Source of the DNA: an uncultured Collinsella sp.
GTDB lineage: Bacteria > Actinomycetota > Coriobacteriia > Coriobacteriales > Coriobacteriaceae
Assembly: GCA_900543945.1 (NCBI GenBank)
Contig: UQTN01000041.1
Span: 1-17,797 of the forward strand
Length of the DNA stretch: 17,797 nt
Direction of reading: 5' to 3'
The position numbers and the translations under genes were made by a program. The notes beneath the pieces are model-generated. The model was not told where the DNA came from, searched no databases, and saw nothing but the letters and a program-made list of their open reading frames with translations. Position 1 is the first letter of the stretch, and every line of letters starts with the position of its first letter. Positions 1 to 8,488 of the stretch are shown here, piece by piece.

Positions 1-20
1 GCTCGCCCGCTTTCAATCAT
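1..20 (-). CDS. Possible 5' end of a further minus-strand gene (partial)
   Basis: An ATG on the minus strand at 20-18 opens a frame (M I E S G R...) that runs off the window edge. It lies 14 nt beyond the stop codon of the 72-residue membrane protein and could be the next gene of the same transcription unit. No convincing Shine-Dalgarno sequence precedes it and only six codons are visible, so this is a weak call and no product can be proposed. Confidence 0.2.
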
Positions 21-34
21 GTAAATCGCCGTAT

Positions 35-253
35 CTACTCTGCAGACGAAGATCCACCATCAACGATTGCCTGCTCGGACTCAGGAATCCCATCGGCACC
101 CGTGCTCTGTTCTTGCTCCACCTCTTCGCTGATTGCGGAGGCGGGGGTCGAGCCCTTCGCACCCACGATGTAGGCAGCCCCAAATCCTAACGCAATGGCG
201 ATCAAGGTCAAAATCACGTAGACAGGCCAATGGCGCTTAATATACGAAAACAC
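35..253 (-). CDS. Small single-pass membrane protein, unknown function
   Basis: I do not recognise this 72-residue protein. It has a short basic N-terminus (about residues 1-9, with Lys-Arg-His), one clear hydrophobic segment at about 10-31 ending in a Gly/Ala-rich stretch, and an acidic Ser/Glu/Gly-rich tail of about 35 residues that looks disordered. The positive-inside rule would put the N-terminus in the cytoplasm and the tail outside. The start is GTG at 253-251, supported by an AAGGAG Shine-Dalgarno 6 nt upstream. It begins 21 nt after the stop of the large M28-like membrane protein on the same strand, so the two are probably cotranscribed. It may be a small partner of that protein, but only adjacency supports this. 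The unprocessed hydrophobic segment could also be an uncleaved signal anchor. Confidence 0.7.
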   Translation of the reverse strand: MFSYIKRHWPVYVILTLIAIALGFGAAYIVGAKGSTPASAISEEVEQEQSTGADGIPESEQAIVDGGSSSAE

Positions 254-274
254 GTTGACTCCTTAGAGCTCCGT

Positions 275-3200
275 CTACGAACGGCGGATAACCTCGGTCA
301 CGACCTCGGATACCGTGGCAATGTTCGTCGGGTTGACATTGTGGGGCAGGTCGTCCTCGGTACGAGCGCAAGCCAGGCGCGTGCCGTCCACGCCGGCGAT
401 GGTGAGGGCTCGGCGGCTCGCCTCGAGCGCGGCGTAGGCATCGGTCTTGGCATAGGGCATCTCGAGCGCGCCACAATCGACATGGAACGACTTGCACACC
501 TTGCTGACCAGGTTCATGATGCGGCGATCGCCCTTGAGCAGCTGCTGTTCGCCCTCAACCGTCACCACCGAAAGCCTACCGGCGCCGACGGATTCAAGAT
601 TGATGAAGAATACGCCGCGGAGCTTATCGCGATGCGAAGCCAAGAAGGCCTTCATACCGGCGCCATCACAATCCGAGGCGCCCGTTGCCACAAACCAGAT
701 ATCGTGACCGAGCAGCTCATCGTCACCCATAGAGGCGACAGCCGAGAGCATATCTTCGGAAGAAGCGCCGTCGGAAGACGTAGCGCCGCCCTTCCAGCCA
801 TCGTTATCGTCCTCGAAATTATCCCACGAACCGATGCCGCGACCGGACTTCTTGGCATCGTAATCGTCTTCGACGCCCAGCCAATCACTCATGCTGTCCT
901 GTTCGTTTTTCTTTTTACAACCGAACAGGCCGCCCAGGCCGCGCTTGCGAGACTTGGGTGCCGCCGGGGCGGGAGCCGAAATGGTCTCGATCGGCTGAGC
1001 GCCCGACGCAACGGGCATAGGAGGCGCAACGGGTGCCGATGTGGGTTCGGGACCCTGAGCGGTAGCAAAGGGGTCGTTGACCTGTGCGGAGGGGTCGGGA
1101 AGGTCGAACAGCGACGTGCGAGACGCAACGTTTGCCTGCTTCATCGACGGCAGCGACGGATCGGGGACCGAAGCCAGCGGAGACGAGGAAGGTGCAGGCG
1201 ACGGAGCTGACGCCGGATCGGGAACATTCATCTGCGGACGCGGCGATGCCTGGGAGGAAATCTGGGCCATAAGGGAATCGACCGTTTCGTCCTGGGTGGG
1301 AGCAACATCGGCAACCGTGGCACCGGAACCACTCGGGGTCGGCATGGTGAAAATCTGCGTGGAGTAAGGCCTCGACTCATCTGTCTCGGGAGCCTCGGAA
1401 ACCGCAGGCACTTCCTCCTGCTCGACCTCGGTCGAATCATCTTGCTCGGCTGTTGCGTATTGCTCTTCGTCAGAGTTGGCCTCGACGGGCTCGTCCTCGG
1501 CGGCATCTTGGATTGCGGCAGCATCAATAGGCTCGTCATCGTCTGCCGCATCGCCCCGCTCATCGGAAACAGGAAGGGACTCGGCAATCGCGGTGCCTTG
1601 CTTTTCAAACGTTATCGTGGAATCGAACTGCGCGGCATCAAACGACATGGTGCTATCGACGTGCTGCTGAGCCTCGAAAGACGTCGTCGCCTCAACAACA
1701 TCCGTGGACGCCGGTTGCTGGGACTCAAAGGACGTTGTAGCTTCGGCAGCGTCGACGGGCACGGACTGCATAGCCTCGTTCTGCTCGAGCTCTTGCGCCG
1801 CGCGCTCACGTGCCGCCTCGGCTGCCTGCTGCTGAGCGATAGCCTCCTGCTCGGCAGCCTCGCGTGCGGCAGCGCGCTTCTCCTCGAAATCGTCGACAAA
1901 TTTCTTGCCCTTTGCAAGCGCACCCTTAAAGAAGTTGGAAGCACTGGCGCCAATCGAAGAGAACGCGGATGCAATATCGGCATGGGGCGTTGCCGCGGGA
2001 ATCTCGGCCGAAAAATCAGTATCGCTCTCGTAAGACACGCGCCTCGGCTGTTCAACGTAATCGTCGTCAGGCTCGTCCGCAACGTCTTGCGCCGGCGCGG
2101 CGGGGGCCAAAATGTCCAGTCCTGCCGCGGGATCGATCGCGGACACCGCCTCGGGCTCGGCAACGGCAGCGGTAACCGCGGCAGACTCATCATCCACGGT
2201 GACGGCGGGCGCAGGTGCAGTCACGACGGGGGCAGGCTCGGGCTCAAACGTCGGCTCCTCGCCCTCCTCGTAATCGAGCGTGCAGGACTCGGGAAGCATC
2301 CCGAGCGCACGGATGGCATCCGAACCAAAGCGGATGTTGCCGGCGGCATTGCGATAGAGCTTGGGCTCGGGCTCGGCCGCGACAGGCTCCTCCGCCGGCT
2401 CGGCAGCGGAAACCTCGTCATTGAACTCTTCGGCCTGGACAGCCTGATTCTGATCCTCGGGCACGATGGCGCCAATCAGCGTCTCGTCGGCAGACGCACC
2501 CTCAAAGCCCTCGATCTGCTCGTCGAAAGCCTCGCCCTGTTCGGGCTCGGTCTGAGCGTCGGGAGCAATCGGCTGACCGAACTCGTCCTCGGCGTAGGTA
2601 GGCTCTTCATACTCGATGGTGTTGCCGTAGTCGTTTTGCTGTTGGGCCGCGGCATACTCCGCTGCTGCGCGCGCCATCTCCTCGGCACGACGCTTCTGCT
2701 CCCCAAAATAGGTATCGAACGGAACATCGTCGGGAAACTCGTTTTCGCCCTGGAAGGGAGCAACGTTGTCCATAACGCCGAGCATAGCGGCGACAGAAGA
2801 CTTGTTGCACACTGCGCCGGACGTATAGGGAAGCACAAAACGGTTAGAAATGATGTTTGCCGCGTTGGCGAGCGCAACGAGGGAAGCGAGGATCGCGACA
2901 ATCCACAGCAGAACCTTGAGCGCGCCGGGGAGCGGCAGGATACGCAAGATGGCAACGGCAGCAGGGGCAACCGTGGCAACGGGCAACAGCTTGGCGATGA
3001 GCGCACGATACGAAGCATAGGGCTCGCGGGCGAGCAGCTCAGCACGGGGAGAGTCGTAGTGTGCGACAACGACCACCGGGCGGTTGCGCGGAGACGCGAG
3101 CGGGCCCGAGGCCTTGTGGTAGGCGATGACATTTTGGCTCACGCCCGTCTTGCCCAGGCGCGAAACCACGGGATGGCCCGTGCGCTCGAGCACGTAAAGA

Positions 3201-3472
3201 ACGGCACCGACAATGGCCAGCAAGGTGCCGACCAAGCCGATGCCGCCGCCGATGCCCATCAGCAGGGCGCCGGCAAACGCAAGAATACCGGTAACGGCAA
3301 ATGCCAACCTGCTGGGCGCCGGGGCATTGAACTCCTGAACCTCGGGATCAAAGCCGTGGTTGCGGAAGATCTGAGCGATATCCTCGGCAGCCAAGCGCTC
3401 TTCTTCGCTGCATGCCGGCGTAATGCCGGTGTTCTGCAGCAGGTGGTTAATATAGTTCTGGGTGTTCGCCAT
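275..3472 (-). CDS. M28-peptidase-like multi-pass membrane protein with giant disordered insert; probable pseudo-enzyme
   Basis: A protein of 1065 residues. Residues 1-240 and about 905-1065 resemble the two halves of an M28 (aminopeptidase Y/bacterial leucyl aminopeptidase type) zinc peptidase. The N-terminal half carries a His138-Tyr-Asp140 metal motif and four hydrophobic segments (about 57-75, 77-96, 162-180, 185-208). The C-terminal half carries N-L-E960-S-V-G and a late His1044. Three expected active-site positions are changed: the bridging Asp is Cys222 (in G-A-V-C-N), and the catalytic/metal Glu-Glu pair is Ser933-Asp934. Between the halves lies an acidic Ala/Pro/Glu-rich insert with a charged helical stretch (about 517-570), four Thr/Ser-Phe-Glu repeats (about 570-625) and a basic-aromatic patch (about 840-900). 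I chose ATG 3472 because GGAG lies 5 nt upstream and the upstream 50 codons look non-coding. The gene diverges from the WYL regulators. Peptidase activity is doubtful; a scaffold role is speculation. Confidence 0.8.
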   Translation of the reverse strand: MANTQNYINHLLQNTGITPACSEEERLAAEDIAQIFRNHGFDPEVQEFNAPAPSRLAFAVTGILAFAGALLMGIGGGIGLVGTLLAIVGAVLYVLERTGHPVVSRLGKTGVSQNVIAYHKASGPLASPRNRPVVVVAHYDSPRAELLAREPYASYRALIAKLLPVATVAPAAVAILRILPLPGALKVLLWIVAILASLVALANAANIISNRFVLPYTSGAVCNKSSVAAMLGVMDNVAPFQGENEFPDDVPFDTYFGEQKRRAEEMARAAAEYAAAQQQNDYGNTIEYEEPTYAEDEFGQPIAPDAQTEPEQGEAFDEQIEGFEGASADETLIGAIVPEDQNQAVQAEEFNDEVSAAEPAEEPVAAEPEPKLYRNAAGNIRFGSDAIRALGMLPESCTLDYEEGEEPTFEPEPAPVVTAPAPAVTVDDESAAVTAAVAEPEAVSAIDPAAGLDILAPAAPAQDVADEPDDDYVEQPRRVSYESDTDFSAEIPAATPHADIASAFSSIGASASNFFKGALAKGKKFVDDFEEKRAAAREAAEQEAIAQQQAAEAARERAAQELEQNEAMQSVPVDAAEATTSFESQQPASTDVVEATTSFEAQQHVDSTMSFDAAQFDSTITFEKQGTAIAESLPVSDERGDAADDDEPIDAAAIQDAAEDEPVEANSDEEQYATAEQDDSTEVEQEEVPAVSEAPETDESRPYSTQIFTMPTPSGSGATVADVAPTQDETVDSLMAQISSQASPRPQMNVPDPASAPSPAPSSSPLASVPDPSLPSMKQANVASRTSLFDLPDPSAQVNDPFATAQGPEPTSAPVAPPMPVASGAQPIETISAPAPAAPKSRKRGLGGLFGCKKKNEQDSMSDWLGVEDDYDAKKSGRGIGSWDNFEDDNDGWKGGATSSDGASSEDMLSAVASMGDDELLGHDIWFVATGASDCDGAGMKAFLASHRDKLRGVFFINLESVGAGRLSVVTVEGEQQLLKGDRRIMNLVSKVCKSFHVDCGALEMPYAKTDAYAALEASRRALTIAGVDGTRLACARTEDDLPHNVNPTNIATVSEVVTEVIRRS

Positions 3473-3670
3473 GTGCGCTCCACATCCATAATCCGACAAA
3501 TAGGCCCAATGCATGCACATTAGAACCGTATATAGTCGAAAGTATACCCCGAGCGAGCGCAAACGACCGAATTCGGGCCATCTTAACGCCCCGAGCGGAC
3601 AAGGATATAGCCTAATCTCCATATCGGACTAAAATCATGGCAGCAAACCACCTTCTCATGCGAGGACTCT

Positions 3671-4693
3671 ATGACGGCAAGCGACGCGACCGCGACAATT
3701 AAAAAGGGGAATTCGGAGCCCAGTTTCGATAAAACGGCCCAGCGCATCCTCAATCTTTTCTTTGTGCTCAACAGCTCCCCCGAACCGCTGACGACCGAGC
3801 AGATCGTCTTGGATTCTGACCTGGGATATGGCTCGGGCAACATCGACTCGGATAAGCGCAAGTTTCGGCGCGATCGTGACAAACTGCTCGAGCGTGGCAT
3901 CTTAATCAAGGAGGTTCGCCCCGCCGGTGCGCAGGAGACCGAGGAAAGCTCGTGGACAATCGACCGCGAGCACACGTTTGCGGCAGGCGGCCTCATCACC
4001 GCAGACGACGCCGATATCCTGCTCAACGCTATCGACCAGACAATAGCGGCCGGCTCTTCCACCTTTGCCGCGCCGCTTGCCGACATTCGCTCCAAAATTG
4101 CCTACCTCACCGGCATATCTGCGGTGGACGAAGCACCGATCCGCCGCTCTCCCACCGTCGATGCGGTATGGAGCGCCTTTGCCGAGCGATGCGCGCTGCG
4201 ATTTTTATATCAGAACGGACGCGGTGGGCAAAAAGAGCGTACCGTCTGCGTCTACGGCATGTTCGAGCGCGAGGGCGTGGCGTACTTCTGCGGCCTCGAC
4301 AATGCCACCGACGACATCAGGACATTCCGCTGCGACCGTATCGTTCGCGCTTGGCGTCCTTCGAAGGCCTACACCATCCCTGCGGACTTCAACCTCAACG
4401 ACTACCTGTTCTTTGAATTCGATTTTGCCGACCGACCGCCCGTTGCAGCCACGTTCTCGTTCGCCCCGCAGGCGCAGATCGATATGATCAACGGCCTCAC
4501 GCGCGGGCGAGGTGAGCTCGCACACACCGATGCGGGATGGACCTGGACCGTTGACGTGCGCGACCTTGAAGCCGCCGCCTCATTTTGCATGGCCCACGCT
4601 ATGGACGGCATGAGGCCCATGGCCCCCAAATCGCTCAAGCAGGCGTGGAACCACCTCATTGAAAGGACGGTGCACGAGCATGCCCGTGCGTAA
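3671..4693 (+). CDS. WYL-domain transcriptional regulator, PafB-like (first of a pair)
   Basis: A 340-residue regulator. Residues about 18-105 form an N-terminal winged helix-turn-helix region (F-D-K-T-A-Q-R-I-L-N-L-F, then a basic helix K-R-K-F-R-R-D-R-D-K-L). Residues about 163-237 match a WYL domain, with V-A-Y-F-C-G-L-D in place of the classical W-Y-L core and a following F-R-C-D-R-I strand. The rest (about 250-335) fits the WCX extension. WYL proteins bind nucleic-acid or nucleotide ligands; the PafB/PafC pair activates a LexA-independent DNA-damage response in mycobacteria. Here two WYL proteins are encoded in tandem, as in pafBC. The start ATG 3671 has GAGG 6 nt upstream. The gene diverges from the M28-like membrane protein across 198 bp and overlaps the second WYL gene by 14 nt, implying translational coupling. 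No proteasome accessory gene (pafA) is visible beside it, so the regulon is unknown. Confidence 0.85.
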   Translation: MTASDATATIKKGNSEPSFDKTAQRILNLFFVLNSSPEPLTTEQIVLDSDLGYGSGNIDSDKRKFRRDRDKLLERGILIKEVRPAGAQETEESSWTIDREHTFAAGGLITADDADILLNAIDQTIAAGSSTFAAPLADIRSKIAYLTGISAVDEAPIRRSPTVDAVWSAFAERCALRFLYQNGRGGQKERTVCVYGMFEREGVAYFCGLDNATDDIRTFRCDRIVRAWRPSKAYTIPADFNLNDYLFFEFDFADRPPVAATFSFAPQAQIDMINGLTRGRGELAHTDAGWTWTVDVRDLEAAASFCMAHAMDGMRPMAPKSLKQAWNHLIERTVHEHARA

Positions 4694-5597
4694 ACTCACC
4701 AGCGAGCAGAGGCTCTCGCGCGCCATCGACATCATTGAGGCCCTCTACGCCGCCGGCGAGAGCGGCATGACACGAACCGAGATTTGCAGTCGCTTTGACA
4801 TCACAGGAGTGTCGCTCGACGAGATTCTCGAGATCGTCTCGACGCTCGCGGACCGAGAATCGGGTGCGCGCATCATCTGCGAATGCCACGGCGAGCGTGT
4901 GGTCCTCACCGGTGACGCCGGGCGTGTGCTACCGCTGCGTCTGAGTGCCGCCGAGGGCGCTGTGCTCAACCACGAACTTGAATCGTTGGGGATCGAGCCC
5001 CAGGCGGCGGCTCGAATTCGACACGCTCTTCTACCCGAAGAGCTCGGCTATAACCAGCGTGTCTCTGACACCGTCAGCCACGGGTCGCACTGGCAGCAGC
5101 TGAGCTGCGCCATTCAGGACGGCGTTCGCTGCCGTATCTCGTATCGCTCGATGGACGATGCACGGCCACGCGAGCGTCTGGTCGACCCCTTGCGCATTAC
5201 GGCAAACGGCGACCAAACATACCTGATTGCCTGGGACATCGCGGTCGATGAGCAGCGCACCTATCGCATGGATAAAATCGAGGGACTCGCCTTGACGGAA
5301 GACTCCGTCGTGCCTCACGTACCGGACGTTGCATCCCTCCACGATTCCCTTGCCCGGACGCAGCGTAGCGCAAAGCTCTTGCTGCCATTCGATATGGCGG
5401 AGCATCTGGACTGGGCCGGCATCACCCTAATCGAGCGCAGCGGGACAGACATGGCAACGGCAACCGTACATTACGGCTCCGAGCGTTGGCTGCTGAGCCA
5501 GATAATCGCAGCGGGCGGAGCCATCCGCATCTTGGATGACCCCGCCCTGTCAAAGCGTCTGTGCGATATGGCAAAAACCCTCGTCTGTCCGCTTTAG
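4680..5597 (+). CDS. WYL-domain transcriptional regulator, PafC-like (second of a pair)
   Basis: A 305-residue protein. The N-terminal winged helix-turn-helix covers about 5-80 (L-S-R-A-I-D-I-I-E-A-L-Y, then T-R-T-E-I-C-S-R-F). The WYL domain lies at about 147-205 and shows the diagnostic Y-L-I-A-W-D ... R-T-Y-R-M-D-K-I signature with Arg and Tyr ligand-pocket residues; the WCX extension follows to the C-terminus. It pairs with the upstream WYL gene, and PafB and PafC act as a heterodimer in mycobacteria, so a complex is likely. I prefer ATG 4680, which overlaps the previous gene by 14 nt; AAGGA lies 12 nt upstream, which is rather far. An in-frame TTG at 4659 is the alternative and would add seven residues. 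The 3' end overlaps the stop codon of the convergent DinG-like gene by 4 nt, with no room for an intergenic terminator. Confidence 0.85.
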   Translation: MPVRKLTSEQRLSRAIDIIEALYAAGESGMTRTEICSRFDITGVSLDEILEIVSTLADRESGARIICECHGERVVLTGDAGRVLPLRLSAAEGAVLNHELESLGIEPQAAARIRHALLPEELGYNQRVSDTVSHGSHWQQLSCAIQDGVRCRISYRSMDDARPRERLVDPLRITANGDQTYLIAWDIAVDEQRTYRMDKIEGLALTEDSVVPHVPDVASLHDSLARTQRSAKLLLPFDMAEHLDWAGITLIERSGTDMATATVHYGSERWLLSQIIAAGGAIRILDDPALSKRLCDMAKTLVCPL

Positions 5598-8488
5598 CGC
5601 CGCCGCTCGTGGCGTGCACGCCACAGCTGTAGATAGTGCCCGATCTGCGCCGATTCGATGCGCTGGTAGGAGCTCGTGGGCAGCGACGTTAAGAACTTCT
5701 TGCCATAGCCCTTCGTCACCAGGCGAGGATCTGCCAAGATCAGCACACCGCTATCGATCGACGAGCGAATCAAACGCCCCGCGGCCTGCTTAACCTCGAG
5801 CACCGCCTCGGGCAGCGAATAGCGCGCCCATGCGCGGTCTTCGCGCAGGTTGCGCTCGCACGAGAGCGGGTCCGTGGGGCTTGAGAACGGCAACTTGGGA
5901 ATGATGACGCAGCGCAGCGTCTCGCCGCTGGCATCAAACCCCTCCCAGAAGGCCTTGAGTGCAAAAAGCGACGAGGTCGGTTCGTTGATAAACCGGTCGC
6001 GCAGGCGACGAGGAGATGAGTTGCGCTGCTGGCAGTTGAGCTCCAGACCCGCACGGGCCATCTTGGGCTCAACGCGGGCGTATAGGTCCTCCATGTCGCG
6101 CCGATTGGTGAACAACGTGAGCACCGATCCGCCCATGGCAAGATGGGCGTCGACCAGTACGCGCTCGAGCGCCGTAAGATAGCTCTCACGATCGCGCGGA
6201 TCGGGGATATCGCCCGCAACGACTACAGCCATGTTCGAATCGAAGTCGTAGCTCGAATCCAAGTGCAGCGATGACGACGTTGAAGCACCGATGCGATCAA
6301 GGCCGACCGCATGGTTAAAGTGCTCAAAGCTTTTGGACACCGTCATGGTCGCCGAGGCAAAGATAGCCGTGTGAACCTCGGGTAGCCACTCGGTTGCCAA
6401 AGCCTCGCCAATGTCGATGCGCTCTGCGGTCATCGACTCTCCGCCGGCACGAAGTCTGCGATTGACCTGCAGCGAATACACGTAGTGTTCATCGGTGCCA
6501 TCAATGATGAGTTTGAGGTTCTCGGCCAGCTCGTGCAGGCGGCGCGAGATATCACCCAGGTCGACAACAACCTCGGGCTTGTCGGCGGCGACGGCTTGCA
6601 CCAGCGCGTCGACGCTCTTGTCAGCTTGTTCCAATGCGTCGATGCCAGTGTAGGCCGACTGTAAGAAATCATGCCAGTCGTCTGATTCGCGCAGCTCGGG
6701 GCCAATCCATAGATTGGCATTGTCATAACCCCCACGCGCACGGCGGCCGAGCTCGCGAACGCCATCGAACACGTCGGCGATTGCCATGCTCGCGCGGGCA
6801 ACCGTCGACGTCGCCTTGGCAGTAAGGCCCAGATAGAGCGTAGAGCCCTCGGAGGTTGCCAAATCACGGGAAACCTGGCTTAGTGCGCCGGTGCTCGAGC
6901 CACCCAGGCGCTCGAACAGGACGCGTGATTCGTCCGCCGACACCACGCGCGCCCACTGACGGCGCGCCTCGCGCTCGATGGAATGGGCCTCGTCGATTAC
7001 CCAATGACGAATCGGAGGCAAAATCCTGCCCTCGGCCGCGACGTTACGGAACAGCAGGGAATGGTTGGTGACCACCACATCGGCATGCGCCGCACGACGG
7101 CGAGCACCGTGGACCAAACATTTATCAGGGAAAAACGGGCAGAGGCGACGAGCACACTCGCGCGAGGCCGTCGTAAAGTCGGGACGGTTGACGCTGCGCC
7201 ACCGAATGCCGAGCGAGTCGAGGTCGCCATCGGCTGATTGGCAGACGTACGCCATAATGACCGCGACCGCCGTGAGCGTGTCCGCCGGATCGCGCTTGGT
7301 GGTGATCTCGACCTGGCCGCGGCTCATGCGCTCGAGCTTGCGCAGGCACGGATAGTGGTCATACCCCTTGAGAGCGCAAAATGACAGACCACCGTTCAGT
7401 TGCTCGGCAAGTTTTGGCAGCTCATGGTACATGAGCTGGTCGGCAAGATTGTTCGATTTGGTCGCAATACCAACCGTGATGTTGTTACGGCGTGCTGCCT
7501 CGGCAAAAGGCACCAGATAGGCCATCGATTTGCCGACGCCTGTGCCCGCCTCAATTACACGATGAGTGCCCGTGACCAGCGCATCGCGGACCTCGAGCGC
7601 CATCGCGATCTGCTCATCACGCGGCTCGTAGGTGGGATACATGCGATTGACCAGGCCACCTGGCGCATAGTCCGCCTCAATCTCCTCACGACTCGGCATC
7701 TTGAGGACCGGCAGCTCATCGGCGTCCACCCGATCGTCGGCGCGATCGGCCTTGAGAACGTCAGCACGAGCGGCGCTGAGAGAGAAGATAGAACCAGGGT
7801 TCTGCCCTGCCAAGAATGAGAAGATAGGACGATAGGACCAAGGCACGTCCGAATGCATGTCGGCTAGGCGCGCCATGAGGCCCTGGGGCAAGTCGGTGAG
7901 CGCCACGAGCAACACGCGCCATACGCCACACAGGGCGTCGACGTCGGCATTGGCACGGTGTGATACCGAGTCACAGCCAAACAGATCGGCCATAAAAGAC
8001 AGCTTGTGCGAGGCCAGGCGCGGAAGCGCGATGCGCGACAGCGCCAGCGAATCGATCCAAATATCGCTCACGTTGACGCCGCCTTTGACCGACTCGATAA
8101 ACGAGCGGTCGAACGTGGCGTTGTGTGCGATCACCGGGCAGCCACCGACAAAATCGGCGAGAGCGGCGACGGCCTCAACCGCCGACGGGGCATCTGCCAC
8201 ATCGGCATTTGTAATGCTCGTGAGCTCGGTAATCTCGGCGGGAATCAGCTGTTTGGGATGCACGAAGGTATCGAAGCGGTCGATGACCTCGCGGCCCGAA
8301 AGACGGGCCGCCGAGATCTCGATCAGCTCGTTGTCCTGCACCGAAAGACCCGTGGTCTCGGTATCGAGGACAATCACATCTTCCTCGATAAGGCCGAAGG
8401 ACTGCGTTTTGGCGCGGTCGGCAAGCGTGGCATAGGAGTCGATGACAAACTGCGGCGTTCCTGACGAAACCGCGTCCTCGATTAGCAT
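5594..8488 (-). CDS. dinG: DnaQ-type 3'-5' exonuclease / DinG-family helicase fusion
   Basis: A 964-residue two-part enzyme. Residues about 35-195 form a DEDDh exonuclease domain: L-D42-T-E44-T-T-G-L, H122-N-A-T-F-D127 and H177-R-A-N-A-D182. From about 280 on is an XPD/DinG superfamily 2 helicase: Walker A A-G-T-G-V-G-K-S (314-321), DEAH box (V-I-D-E-A-H, 499-502), and motif VI near the C-terminus (Q-A-A-G-R-L-I-R). Cys381, Cys445, Cys450 and Cys457 have the spacing expected for the 4Fe-4S ligands of DinG/XPD helicases. DinG unwinds 5'-tailed DNA, R-loops and stalled replication intermediates; the exonuclease fusion is the architecture known from Bacillus DinG. All catalytic residues I can check are intact. 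The start ATG 8488 overlaps the stop of ddl by 7 nt, so translation is probably coupled to the cell-wall ligase. No terminator is seen after the stop. Confidence 0.93.
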   Translation of the reverse strand: MLIEDAVSSGTPQFVIDSYATLADRAKTQSFGLIEEDVIVLDTETTGLSVQDNELIEISAARLSGREVIDRFDTFVHPKQLIPAEITELTSITNADVADAPSAVEAVAALADFVGGCPVIAHNATFDRSFIESVKGGVNVSDIWIDSLALSRIALPRLASHKLSFMADLFGCDSVSHRANADVDALCGVWRVLLVALTDLPQGLMARLADMHSDVPWSYRPIFSFLAGQNPGSIFSLSAARADVLKADRADDRVDADELPVLKMPSREEIEADYAPGGLVNRMYPTYEPRDEQIAMALEVRDALVTGTHRVIEAGTGVGKSMAYLVPFAEAARRNNITVGIATKSNNLADQLMYHELPKLAEQLNGGLSFCALKGYDHYPCLRKLERMSRGQVEITTKRDPADTLTAVAVIMAYVCQSADGDLDSLGIRWRSVNRPDFTTASRECARRLCPFFPDKCLVHGARRRAAHADVVVTNHSLLFRNVAAEGRILPPIRHWVIDEAHSIEREARRQWARVVSADESRVLFERLGGSSTGALSQVSRDLATSEGSTLYLGLTAKATSTVARASMAIADVFDGVRELGRRARGGYDNANLWIGPELRESDDWHDFLQSAYTGIDALEQADKSVDALVQAVAADKPEVVVDLGDISRRLHELAENLKLIIDGTDEHYVYSLQVNRRLRAGGESMTAERIDIGEALATEWLPEVHTAIFASATMTVSKSFEHFNHAVGLDRIGASTSSSLHLDSSYDFDSNMAVVVAGDIPDPRDRESYLTALERVLVDAHLAMGGSVLTLFTNRRDMEDLYARVEPKMARAGLELNCQQRNSSPRRLRDRFINEPTSSLFALKAFWEGFDASGETLRCVIIPKLPFSSPTDPLSCERNLREDRAWARYSLPEAVLEVKQAAGRLIRSSIDSGVLILADPRLVTKGYGKKFLTSLPTSSYQRIESAQIGHYLQLWRARHERRR

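Noticed and set aside
230..1210. Plus-strand open frame of 326 codons
   Set aside because: Antisense shadow of the same gene's 3' part, with no domain features.
1442..3523. Long plus-strand open frame of 693 codons
   Set aside because: It is antisense to the M28-like gene, is rich in Arg, Gly and Leu as expected of a shadow frame in GC-rich DNA, and has no recognisable domain or good Shine-Dalgarno.
3473..3622. N-terminal extension of the M28-like protein to 3622
   Set aside because: The extra 50 residues do not look like a protein start, and the ATG at 3472 has a good Shine-Dalgarno and a family-like N-terminus.
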